Positions 17,593-25,457 of a stretch of DNA of 64,000 nt are shown one piece after another; position 1 is the first letter of the stretch, and each line of letters opens with the position of its first letter. Made by a program: the position numbers and the translations under genes. Under the pieces are notes generated by a model. The model had not been told where the DNA came from. It worked only from the letters and a program-made list of their open reading frames with translations, and did not search any database. Source of the stretch: Candidatus Bathyarchaeota archaeon (GTDB lineage: Archaea > Thermoproteota > Bathyarchaeia > Bathyarchaeales > Bathycorpusculaceae); contig PLYI01000026.1 of the NCBI GenBank assembly GCA_003151735.1, forward strand, positions 156,221 to 220,220, in the 5' to 3' direction.

Positions 17593-17796
17593 TTATAGTG
17601 AGGGCGTCTGGGCGTGTTTTTCTGAATGTAGTTTTCCGCCTGTTGCCCAGTTGCTTTTTGGGGCTTCATAGATTACTATGTGGACTGCTTCTTTTGGTAC
17701 GCCCATGTCTTCGAAGACTTTAGTTATTCCTTCCACGGTTTTCTTTTTGTTTTCAGGAGTTATTCCTTCCCATACAGAGACTTGAACAATCGGCAT
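17593..17796 (-). CDS. 4-oxalocrotonate tautomerase-family protein (intact copy)
   Basis: 67 residues starting Met-Pro-Ile-Val-Gln, so that Met removal exposes the catalytic N-terminal proline of the 4-OT family. A Shine-Dalgarno GAGGT lies 8 bases upstream. The body (WEGITPENKKKTVEGITKVF, GVPKEAVHIVIYEAPKSNWA) has the beta-alpha-beta layout of these small hexameric enzymes, which interconvert keto and enol forms. The substrate cannot be told. The gene has a near-identical sibling at 13223-13435 and a 57-base fragment at 15241-15297. Confidence 0.9.
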   Translation of the reverse strand: MPIVQVSVWEGITPENKKKTVEGITKVFEDMGVPKEAVHIVIYEAPKSNWATGGKLHSEKHAQTPSL

Positions 17797-17986
17797 TGTA
17801 TTTTACCTCAATAGCTGTGAGTTGTCGTTGGATTAATATGTTCTTAGAAAATGTTCGGGTGGATTATGGTTCTGATGTTGGGTTAGATGTTGGATTTGGT
17901 GCAGAGGTAGGAGCCTGGATGTGCAGAACCAAATGGCACGGCTTAACCAACTTAAAATTAAGTTAATTTAAAAACCCATTTACCAT

Positions 17987-19894
17987 TTAGCTCCTTGGGG
18001 GAGGTAAACGTACTGTGAAAGTTGTTCCTTTGCCTTCTTGACTTTCAAACGTAACTTTGCCGCCTAGTGCTTCAGTCAAACGCTTGATCACGGCTAAACC
18101 GAAACCTTGACCTTTTGATTTAGTAGTAAACATTGGCGCAAATAACTTGTCTTTGACCTTTTCCGGTATGCCAACGCCCGTATCCTTAACCGTTATTAGG
18201 ACATCGTTTGCTTCTTTGTAAGCATGTATGGTTAGCTTTCCACCTTTAGGCATCGCTTGACCAGCATTATTAACTAAATTGTACATAATGCGGCTTATGA
18301 AAGTAAAGTCAACCATAACCTTTTCAGCTGCAGCTTCAACTCTAACGGTTACTTTAACATTTTCAGGCAACATGTTCTTTGCCAATAAGTCTTCAATTAT
18401 GAGTTTCAGATTGACTTCTTCCACACGAGGGTTAAGAGGTCGGGCAAAATCTTGCAGATCAGCAACAATCTTGTTAATGTAATCAACATTCTTCTCGATA
18501 CCTTCCAAACTTTCTTCTGCACTACTTTTTTCCTCGCCTTCAGGCATGCCTTTGAGTTCTTCTTTCAACAAATAAACATCACTAGTAATAGCTTGTAATG
18601 GATTGCGAATGTCATGACCAACCATACTTGCAGTAGCGCCAATGGCAGCAAGCCTTTCTGAATCCTTCAACTGTTTAGACCTCTCTTCAACGAGCAACTC
18701 CAAATTCCGGTTGTTTTCTTTAAGTGCCTCTTCAGCTTTCACCTTTGCCGTATTATCCTCAACAAAAGAGAAAACCGAAACCATCTTTCCATTATCATCA
18801 AGCAAAACCGAATTGTACCACGTACAATAAATCATTCTGCCATCCTTTGTTATGTTGCGGTTCGATGAAACAACCTTAGTCTCGCCACTTGTCAGCCTAT
18901 TCATGGTCTTTTCTACTATGTGGATGTCTGGCTCGTAAATCATGTGCAGATCCATTATTGGATTTCCAATAGTCTCTGAATCATTCCAACCGAACATTTT
19001 CTCAGCTTCGCCAGCCCAGCGTGTAACCACAAAATTACTATCCCACTCAACCACTGCTAGGGGAGTATTCTGAGCATGGAACCTCAACCGAAGCTCACTT
19101 TCCCTTATAGCCTCTTCAGCTTTTTTGCGCCCAACAATTTCCTTTTCCAAGTCTGCTTTGGAGGCTGTTACAGTTTTAAGGTCAGTTGCCATCTGGTTGA
19201 AGGCTTTAGATAATTCTGCAATTTCATCTTTCTTTTTTGTTTGAATCGAATAATCAAGATTGCCTGAACCTATGATCTTTATTCCCTTTTGAAGGTCCGA
19301 AATTGTCTTCAAAGTACGCCGATAAGTTATTAGATAACTTAGAATGAAAAATGCACCAAAAACTCCCGATAAAGCAATAACAAGCACTAAGTTGGTCTGT
19401 CTCAATTGGTCAGCTTGAGTGCGAAGGTAATCCGACAGCTTAAAAGCGTCGAGACCAAAAGTCTGATGCGCCGTGACTGTTAAGTTCCAATCATTCTGAA
19501 ATTCAGGTAAAACTCTCACACTTACATTCCGAGGTGCCGTTTCAAGAAATGATACTAGATTAATGAAGCTTGAATTCAGCCGAGCTAAGTCGTCGCTTAT
19601 GTTTTTTACAAGAGTTTTTTGTTCGAAATTATTGGGGCTTAGATTTGAAATGTTGCCTAAAATCGAGGCGGAATTTGAGTTCCATAATGTTAGCTGCTGA
19701 GTTTGTTGATAAAGAAAATATTGACTTGAAAGAGTATTTAGTTTGTCTGACCCTGACTCAATGTTCCCAGAAATCTGCTGTTGCTTCTCGATCTGGGCTA
19801 ATTGTTGATTCGTCACAATAACTGAGCTTGCAATAATAAGTATTACTAAACCGAAAACGGCTGTACTTATTATGAATTGGTTTCTGCTTCTCAC
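17987..19894 (-). CDS. Membrane sensor histidine kinase (HAMP-PAS-HisKA-HATPase)
   Basis: 635 residues. TM1 is at ~8-27, an extracellular helical sensor at ~28-165, TM2 at ~168-190, a HAMP domain at ~192-245 (SGNLDYSIQTKKKDEIAELS), a PAS domain at ~265-385 with a PAC-type end, the HisKA dimerisation helix with phospho-acceptor His427 in ASMVGHDIRNPLQA, and an ATPase domain with N-box MYNLVNNAGQAMPKGG, G1 DTGVGIPE and G2 GQGFGLAVIK. No response regulator is adjacent, so the partner is elsewhere. The ligand is unknown. All catalytic motifs are present, so it should be an active kinase. Confidence 0.95.
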   Translation of the reverse strand: MRSRNQFIISTAVFGLVILIIASSVIVTNQQLAQIEKQQQISGNIESGSDKLNTLSSQYFLYQQTQQLTLWNSNSASILGNISNLSPNNFEQKTLVKNISDDLARLNSSFINLVSFLETAPRNVSVRVLPEFQNDWNLTVTAHQTFGLDAFKLSDYLRTQADQLRQTNLVLVIALSGVFGAFFILSYLITYRRTLKTISDLQKGIKIIGSGNLDYSIQTKKKDEIAELSKAFNQMATDLKTVTASKADLEKEIVGRKKAEEAIRESELRLRFHAQNTPLAVVEWDSNFVVTRWAGEAEKMFGWNDSETIGNPIMDLHMIYEPDIHIVEKTMNRLTSGETKVVSSNRNITKDGRMIYCTWYNSVLLDDNGKMVSVFSFVEDNTAKVKAEEALKENNRNLELLVEERSKQLKDSERLAAIGATASMVGHDIRNPLQAITSDVYLLKEELKGMPEGEEKSSAEESLEGIEKNVDYINKIVADLQDFARPLNPRVEEVNLKLIIEDLLAKNMLPENVKVTVRVEAAAEKVMVDFTFISRIMYNLVNNAGQAMPKGGKLTIHAYKEANDVLITVKDTGVGIPEKVKDKLFAPMFTTKSKGQGFGLAVIKRLTEALGGKVTFESQEGKGTTFTVRLPPPRS

Positions 19895-20105
19895 TTAATC
19901 CGCTCTTTCGAACAATCAAGGACTTGTAGTACTTAACTGCATAAATTAGCATAAAGTAGATTTTCTACCTTATAGAGGTAGCGAACCTTACTCTTGAGAA
20001 AACCTAAAAACTCTAGCTATTACTGTACCTTAGAATGAGGTTAAATCTGGGAAAATCCGTAACTAAACAGTTCATATCTCAAGAATAGTTAGCTGAGGAA
20101 ACAAA

Positions 20106-20390
20106 ATGTTTAGAGACCCCCAAGAAATGCGCAGAAGACTCAAGGAGATAATAGATAAGTTCCGCCAAAAAGGCGCAACCAGCCCAGAAAAAGCCCTCAC
20201 CCTTGAAGAGTTGAGTTTGCCGCCGCGTTTCGAACAAGCCATGCACCGAAGACGGGGTCAAACAGGCATATTTGTAGAATTTAACGGCAAATACTACCTC
20301 AACGAGGAAAGACTTAAGCAAATCCAGCAAGAACGCGCCAACGCAGGTAGTGGAGGCGGTGGCTGGAATAGAGATCGTCCCCCAACTTGA
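20106..20390 (+). CDS. Small basic protein, possibly nucleic-acid associated
   Basis: 94 residues, ATG start. It opens with a charged helix (DPQEMRRRLKEIIDKFRQKG), continues with a predicted winged-helix-like segment in which a short strand pair (GIFVEFNGKYYLNEERLKQI) closes the fold, and ends in a Gly/Arg tail (GSGGGGWNRD). The layout suggests an archaeal small wHTH-like protein. It is followed without a gap by the membrane protein at 20391, so the two form an operon. Confidence 0.65.
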   Translation: MFRDPQEMRRRLKEIIDKFRQKGATSPEKALTLEELSLPPRFEQAMHRRRGQTGIFVEFNGKYYLNEERLKQIQQERANAGSGGGGWNRDRPPT

Positions 20391-20702
20391 TTGCGTTACG
20401 TTGGAATTCTGCTTATGCTACCGATTGGCTTGATAGTTGCAGTTTTCCTGTTCTTTTTTTTCAGTGGGACTGGAACTAGTTACTATCCGGGGGAATTATT
20501 GATCATCCTTTTGGTTGTTATGGTTATTGTGTTTGTTGCTCGAATGCTGTTTTGGCAGTCCAGAAGAAGATACTACAAAACTATCGAAACCAGACGTCGC
20601 TCTAAAGAGAAGATGCAACTGCAGCTGCAACAACAAGATTTCACACATCGCCTGCTGCATCTTTCAAAGTTAAACGAAAATTATACAACCCAAAAATGCT
20701 AA
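20391..20702 (+). CDS. Two-helix membrane protein with basic, Gln-rich C-terminus
   Basis: 103 residues, TTG start immediately after the stop of the preceding gene. Hydrophobic segments at ~4-25 and ~34-53 are followed by a cytoplasmic basic stretch (WQSRRRYYKTIETRRRSKEK) and a Gln/Leu-rich helix (MQLQLQQQDFTHRLLHL). The family is not recognised. Partial copies of its 3' half occur at 36116-36280 and ~31050-31110, so this gene, or the element it travels with, has been copied more than once. Confidence 0.7.
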   Translation: MRYVGILLMLPIGLIVAVFLFFFFSGTGTSYYPGELLIILLVVMVIVFVARMLFWQSRRRYYKTIETRRRSKEKMQLQLQQQDFTHRLLHLSKLNENYTTQKC

Positions 20703-20810
20703 AGTTAACCCCTCATTCTTTTTTGGTAAAGCTCTTACACAGATTATTTAGGAACTTTGTGCAAAACATTTATTGTTTACTTTTTTCTCAATCTATGTGA
20801 GGTTATTTTT

Positions 20811-21041
20811 ATAAAAGCTGATAAATCGCTAGATTGCTTAGGTTTGTTCTGTCCCGAACCGGTCTTCAACACTAGATTGCAGTTGGATGAAATGAAGGTT
20901 GGAGAAACTCTGGAAGTCACAGCCGATGATCCGGCAGCAAAATCTGATATCGAAAACCTCGCTAAAAACTTAGGCGACCAAGTGCTGGAAAGCAAACAGG
21001 AAGACGGCGTAACTCGAATAATAATTAAGAAGTTGAAATAG
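20811..21041 (+). CDS. TusA-like sulfur-carrier protein, apparent ATA start
   Basis: 76 residues from 20811. Body: KSLDCLGLFCPEPVFNTRL carries the conserved TusA Cys in CPEP plus an extra Cys, then DEMKVGETLEVTADDPAA and the DIENLAKNLGDQVL helix. TusA-family proteins carry persulfide sulfur between enzymes. Family members normally begin just before KADK. Here that codon is ATA, seven bases after a GAGGT Shine-Dalgarno at 20799-20803. The only canonical in-frame start is a TTG at 20757, which adds an implausible hydrophobic leader. It heads the operon with IscS-like, IscU, a Cys-rich peptide and a DsrE-like protein. Confidence 0.88.
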   Translation: MKADKSLDCLGLFCPEPVFNTRLQLDEMKVGETLEVTADDPAAKSDIENLAKNLGDQVLESKQEDGVTRIIIKKLK

Positions 21042-21061
21042 TCAAACGAAGGTACCTTATT

Positions 21062-22249
21062 TTGGAAAACGATAGTCCAAGAAGAATTTACATGGATTAT
21101 TCAGCTGGAAAGCCAGTTGACCCACGTGTAACTGATGCTATGTTGCCTTTCTTTAATTCAAGCTTTGGGAATCCTTCCTCAGTGCATACTTTGGGACAGG
21201 AAGCCAAACAGGCATTGCAAAATAGCAGAGAAGTTGTCGCGAAATTAATCAACTCAGAGACGCCAGAAGCCATAGTTTTCACTTCCGGCGCTACGGAGAG
21301 CAACAATTTAGCCATTAGAGGCACCGCTGGCCGAAACAAAAGCCGCGGAAACAAAATCTTAACATCCAGCGTAGAGCACATGTCAGTTGTCAACCCTTGT
21401 AAGTTGATGATTCGAAATGGATTTCAAGTCATTTTCCTACCCGTTGACAAGTTAGGGGTTTTGGATTTAGAAAAGCTAGAATCTGAATTAGATGATCAAA
21501 CTACGCTTGTTTCAATCGTTTACGCAAACCCCGAAATAGGAACCATTGAACCGATTAAAGAAATCAGCAAAATTGTGCATGCGAAAAAGGCTTTTCTTCA
21601 CGTTGACGCTACTGCAGCTTGTGGTCAAGTCCCAATTGATGTCCAAGATGAAAATATTGACCTGCTGACTATGTCAAGCAACGACATGTATGGACCAAAG
21701 GGCGTAGGAGCACTCTACATCAAACCCGGCACCACCATAGAACCTGTAAATCAAGGCGGCGGGCAAGAACGCGGATTACGGTCTGGAACCGAAAACATAC
21801 CGGGCATCGTTGGGTTTGCTAAAGCTGCCGAAATCGCCAAAAACGAAATGGCCAACGAAAGCCAAAGATTGACTTTGCTGCGAAACAACCTAATTAAAGG
21901 TCTTATCGAACCCATACCGTATTCATACATAAACGGACATCCAACCCAAAGGTTACCCGACAACGTATCAGTTAGGTACAGCTTCATCGAAGGCGAGTCA
22001 ATACTTTTGAGCTTAGATATTATGGGCGTTTATGCATCATCGGGATCAGCTTGTGCCGCAAAAACACTACAGCCCTCACATGTTCTGCTTGCTTTAGGCT
22101 TACAACCTGAGGATGCACATGGCTCCTTGATGGCGACTTTGGGAAGAGAAAACACTCAAGAGGACGTGGATAAATTAACAAGTATAATGCCTGATATTGT
22201 TAAGAGACTAAGAGATATGTCTCCTCTAACTCCTAAGGAGTTGAAATAG
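21062..22249 (+). CDS. IscS/NifS-family cysteine desulfurase homologue lacking the PLP lysine
   Basis: 395 residues, TTG start. The fold-type I aminotransferase pattern is clear: YMDYSAGKPVDPRV, FTSGATESNN, SSVEHMSV, HVDATAACGQVPIDV and the active-site Cys loop SSGSACAAK. However, the usual HKxxGPKG motif reads SNDMYGPKGVG: Asn207-Asp208 replace His-Lys, so no Schiff base with PLP can form at that site. The same Lys-to-Asp change is known in Archaeoglobus fulgidus IscS, which still binds IscU. The protein probably acts as a scaffold or cluster-ligand partner using external sulfide, not as a desulfurase (inference). IscU begins two bases after its stop. Confidence 0.93.
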   Translation: MENDSPRRIYMDYSAGKPVDPRVTDAMLPFFNSSFGNPSSVHTLGQEAKQALQNSREVVAKLINSETPEAIVFTSGATESNNLAIRGTAGRNKSRGNKILTSSVEHMSVVNPCKLMIRNGFQVIFLPVDKLGVLDLEKLESELDDQTTLVSIVYANPEIGTIEPIKEISKIVHAKKAFLHVDATAACGQVPIDVQDENIDLLTMSSNDMYGPKGVGALYIKPGTTIEPVNQGGGQERGLRSGTENIPGIVGFAKAAEIAKNEMANESQRLTLLRNNLIKGLIEPIPYSYINGHPTQRLPDNVSVRYSFIEGESILLSLDIMGVYASSGSACAAKTLQPSHVLLALGLQPEDAHGSLMATLGRENTQEDVDKLTSIMPDIVKRLRDMSPLTPKELK

Positions 22250-22250
22250 T

Positions 22251-22634
22251 ATGTATTCTGAAAAAGTGATGCAACATTTTAAGAAACCTCAAAACATGGG
22301 AGAAATCCCAGATGCCGACGGAGTGGGTTCAGTTGGAAACCCCACCTGCGGAGACCTAATGACGATGTACATAAAAGTTAAAGACAACCGCATTGAAGAC
22401 GTTAAATTCAAAACCTACGGATGCGGAGCAGCCATTGCAACAAGCAGCATGACAACAGAACTTGCAAAAGGAAAAACAATCGATGAAGCTATGAAAATTT
22501 CTCGCGCAAGCGTAGCCGACTCACTTGGAGGCCTCCCCCCAGTAAAAATGCACTGCTCAAACTTAGCAGCCGACGCACTCCACGCCGCCATCGAAGACTA
22601 CCAAAAAAAGCAGAAAAGCAAAGAGGTGGAATAA
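22251..22634 (+). CDS. iscU: IscU-type Fe-S cluster scaffold protein
   Basis: 127 residues. All three cluster-ligand cysteines are present: GNPTCGD with the conserved Asp, YGCGAAIA, and KMHCSNLA. The N-terminus YSEKVMQHFKKPQNMGE is typical of the family. It assembles [2Fe-2S] clusters from iron and sulfide and hands them to apoproteins. The start lies two bases downstream of the IscS-like gene and its stop overlaps the next ATG (TAATG), so the cluster is tightly coupled. The HscA-binding LPPVK motif is present, although no chaperone genes are nearby. Confidence 0.95.
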   Translation: MYSEKVMQHFKKPQNMGEIPDADGVGSVGNPTCGDLMTMYIKVKDNRIEDVKFKTYGCGAAIATSSMTTELAKGKTIDEAMKISRASVADSLGGLPPVKMHCSNLAADALHAAIEDYQKKQKSKEVE

Positions 22635-22789
22635 TGAAAAAAGAAACTGCCAAATGCAAATGTTGCGACGCTGAAATCCCAAGCGAACCTTGCCAACTTG
22701 CAGCTTACGCCACCGAAGTAAACGGAAAAAAAGTCAGTTTTTGCTGCCAAAATTGTGCACCACAAGAAAAGAAGGTGATAAAAAAATGA
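22634..22789 (+). CDS. 51-residue Cys-rich protein within the Fe-S operon
   Basis: Its ATG overlaps the IscU stop and its stop overlaps the next ATG (ATGA), so it is certainly translated in the operon. It contains seven cysteines in two groups, CKCCDAEIPSEPC and FCCQNC, in a body of ~50 residues, like a small treble-clef or TRASH/YHS-like metal site. It could bind iron or zinc, or carry persulfide between the IscS/IscU pair and the DsrE-like protein. It matches no family I can name. Confidence 0.75.
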   Translation: MKKETAKCKCCDAEIPSEPCQLAAYATEVNGKKVSFCCQNCAPQEKKVIKK

Positions 22790-23205
22790 GTCAAACCAAG
22801 AAACTAGCATTAGTCGTTCAAAGCGGAACAATCGACAAACTCTATTGCGCTTTCATTTTAGCATCCACATCTGTAGCCATGGGCTGGGAAGCACACTTAT
22901 ACTTTACATTTTGGGGTCTACAAAGTCTAGCAAAAGGCGCTATGGAAAAAGCTGTGTTGCCTGGAGACTACAAACATCTAGAAGAAACAATGCGAAAGAA
23001 TCTAGAACGCATGAAATATCCTTCGCCATATGATATGCTCAAACGAATAAAGCAATCCGGCTTATGTACAATCTACGCATGCACACCAACGATGGAAATG
23101 TTTGGAATCAAAAGAGAAGACCTTGTTCCTGAAGTCGATAGCATGGTAGGCGCTGCAACCTTCCTTGACATTGCTGCCGGCGCAGACGTTTCAATGTTCA
23201 TCTAA
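22786..23205 (+). CDS. DsrE/F-like (DrsE superfamily) sulfur-relay protein
   Basis: 139 residues from the ATG at 22786, which overlaps the preceding stop by four bases; longer upstream starts run through the Cys-rich gene and are wrong. The N-terminus KKLALVVQSGTIDKLYCAFI is the DsrE-type Rossmann-like strand and loop, AMGWEAHLYFTFWGL follows, and the end (GLCTIYACTPTMEMFGI, VGAATFLDIAA) matches DsrE-family peroxiredoxin-like proteins with a conserved Cys in the YAC position. Such proteins transfer sulfur or bind persulfide. It closes the TusA-IscS-IscU operon. Confidence 0.88.
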   Translation: MSQTKKLALVVQSGTIDKLYCAFILASTSVAMGWEAHLYFTFWGLQSLAKGAMEKAVLPGDYKHLEETMRKNLERMKYPSPYDMLKRIKQSGLCTIYACTPTMEMFGIKREDLVPEVDSMVGAATFLDIAAGADVSMFI

Positions 23206-23371
23206 CAAACCAATCTCAAAAGAAAAACACATTGATACAACAACATTAAGCTAACTCAAATTAGCTAAAACCCTTTTTTTATTCAAGCAAATCTAATTTA
23301 CTGTTACATTTTAACGTAAAAGTTAAATGTCAAGTCTGGTTTTAACATGATTTATTCTTGAAGGTAATTCT

Positions 23372-24601
23372 ATGTATAGTAATCAACCTCTCCAATTATC
23401 CCCCGACATCTTCTGGGTGGGAGTCAACGATACCGAAACCCCCCTATTCGAGGGACTCTGGAACATACCAGAAGGAGTTTCATACAACTCATACCTAATT
23501 AAAGGCTCAGAAAAAACCGCTCTTATAGATAGCGTCCACGAAAAAAAAGCCCAAGAGCACTTCGAAAAAATCAGCCAAATAACAGACATCTTCAAAATAG
23601 ACTACTTAATCATCAATCACATGGAACCCGACCACACTAGTGCAATTCCAGCTTTACTGCAAAAAGCACCCAACATCAAAATAGTCTATACCCCAATCGC
23701 CCAAAGTATATTTAAAAAATTCTATGGAATCGACCCTCAAGCGATCGTGATTAAAGGTGACGATATGACGCTTTCTTTGGGAAACAAAACTTTGCATTTT
23801 ATTCAAACTCCCTGGCTTCACTGGCCTGAAACCATGAGCACCCACTTACAAGAAGATAAGATTCTGTTTTGCTGTGACGCCTTTGGAGCATTCAAAAAGC
23901 TACCGCAAGGAGTGATCATGGAATCCGATATTGATATGGAGAAACAGAACATTTGTGAATGCTCTCAAAAATATTTTGCCTCTATCTTCAACGCGCAAAG
24001 AGAATGGGTTCAAAAAGCCATCGAGAAATTCGAAAAAATGAATCTTCAAATCGATGTCTTAGCACCAAGTCACGGTCCAGTTTATACCCAAAGCGTAAAA
24101 GAAACATTAAGCCGCTGGGATGCTTGGAGCAAGGGCACATACAAGAAAACAGTTGTCGTTGTTTATGGCTCTATGTATGGGATGACCGCCAAATGCCTAA
24201 CTGCCATAGCTGGCGGTATCACAGAAGCAGGAGGTACGATGAACAGCTTCAATCTATCAGAAGTCTATTCTGTCGACGCCTTAACTGCGCTTGTCGAATC
24301 ACCCGCACTGATTGTCGGAACACCCACCTATGAACACGAGATCTTCCCCAAAGTCGCAGATTTTATAAACTTGCTCAGAACAAAAAAATTTTCCAACAGA
24401 TGTGCTGCAGTATTCGGAAGTTTTGGGTGGAGTGGAGAAGCAACAAGAAAAACAGCTTCCGAACTGGCTGCCTTGGGATTTGAAATGGTGGGAGAACCGC
24501 TTCCAATATACGGTAACCCTGCTGATAATGATCTTCAGAAGGCACGACAACTGGGCAAGGCGGTCGCAGAAAAGGCTTTTTCTATGAACAATGTAAAATA
24601 A
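23372..24601 (+). CDS. FprA-type A-class flavodiiron protein
   Basis: 409 residues. An N-terminal metallo-beta-lactamase-like domain carries the di-iron ligands NHMEPDHTSA (about residues 81-90), the His in the LHWPETM loop, the Asp in FCCDAFGAF and the His in APSHGPVY. A C-terminal flavodoxin domain (~260-400) begins VVVVYGSMYGMTAKCL with the FMN-binding loop and contains GTPTYEHE and GSFGWSGEA. These enzymes reduce O2 to water or NO to N2O, taking electrons from F420H2 or rubredoxin-like donors, and protect anaerobes. No rubredoxin is nearby. It may share the redox context of the Fe-S operon just upstream. Confidence 0.96.
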   Translation: MYSNQPLQLSPDIFWVGVNDTETPLFEGLWNIPEGVSYNSYLIKGSEKTALIDSVHEKKAQEHFEKISQITDIFKIDYLIINHMEPDHTSAIPALLQKAPNIKIVYTPIAQSIFKKFYGIDPQAIVIKGDDMTLSLGNKTLHFIQTPWLHWPETMSTHLQEDKILFCCDAFGAFKKLPQGVIMESDIDMEKQNICECSQKYFASIFNAQREWVQKAIEKFEKMNLQIDVLAPSHGPVYTQSVKETLSRWDAWSKGTYKKTVVVVYGSMYGMTAKCLTAIAGGITEAGGTMNSFNLSEVYSVDALTALVESPALIVGTPTYEHEIFPKVADFINLLRTKKFSNRCAAVFGSFGWSGEATRKTASELAALGFEMVGEPLPIYGNPADNDLQKARQLGKAVAEKAFSMNNVK

Positions 24602-24644
24602 CTTTCCGCAAAAAAAGCTATTTTTTTCAATAGCGTTTGATGTT

Positions 24645-25192
24645 TTGTTAAGGAAGTATTTTGATATGGGCATTGAGTCTGATGGGGCATTTTCGGAGTT
24701 TTTGAAGAGTGTTGGTCAGTTTGACCACAAAATACTGGCGTCAGGCATCAACACTTACTTGGAGACTAAGAGCACGTTCCTAAAACCGTACCCAAACGTC
24801 AAATCGGTCCTGGGAAAACTGAAGCGTAAGGGTGTTTTTCTTTCAATCGTTACAGATGCACCCAAAACAAGGCTTTTCAGCGGTTGTTGGGCATGGGAAT
24901 TGAACCCTAATTCAAGTTTGTCGTGGGGCATGAAGATACAAACGAGAGTAAGCATACTGGCTTGCCGCTTCTGTTGGCACTGGATATGCTCAAAAAAGAA
25001 TACCCAAAGATCACTAACGCTGAAATTTTGATGGTTGGCGATTCCATAGAAAAAGACATAGCTCCAGCCAAAAAACTTGGATTAAAAACAGCCCTCGCCA
25101 AATATGGCCAAAAAACCCCCGAGACCGGATCAGCAGATTATCAGCTTTTAGAGTTCAAAGGAATCATCGATATTGTCAAATCATTGCAGTAA
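24645..25192 (+). pseudogene. HAD-superfamily hydrolase, degraded
   Basis: Frame 1 gives the cap and middle (PYPNVKSVLGKLKRKGVFLS, IVTDAP), frame 2 the end (EILMVGDSIEKDIAPAKKLG, the HAD motif IV). Joining them needs a one-base shift near 24866 and passage through an in-frame TAA at ~24914. The N-terminal DxDGT motif that carries the nucleophile is also missing, since nothing upstream of 24645 encodes it. Three separate lesions make this a genuine pseudogene, not one sequencing slip. Confidence 0.85.
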
Positions 25193-25266
25193 GCATAAAA
25201 CAATTAAAAAAAGGGAAAGAAAACACTCGAAAAATATTTCAGCAATTCTTTTTATCCCCAATTGTC

Positions 25267-25434
25267 TTAATCGACATGATTTACTTTAGGGCCATTGGTT
25301 TCGATGCAATCTGCAAGTTCTACTAAGATTTTTATTAAATCAACTAACTGGGTCTCTGATAATAAACCAAGTTTCTCGAGCAAATAAAAGTAGTTTTCTG
25401 GGGCATATCGGTTAGTCCATGAAACGTAGAAATA
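25267..25434 (-). other. Possible small ORF remnant
   Basis: The minus strand is open for 55 codons and reads YFYLLEKLGLLSETQLVDLI, then ILVELADCIETNGPK, a plausible amphipathic-helix protein. It lacks an ATG, GTG or TTG at its beginning because a TAG precedes it. It may be the 3' remnant of a HEPN-like or other helical gene. It lies between the HAD pseudogene and the nuclease-like gene. Confidence 0.25.
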
Positions 25435-25457
25435 CTAGTATCGACTAAAAGTTTTCT

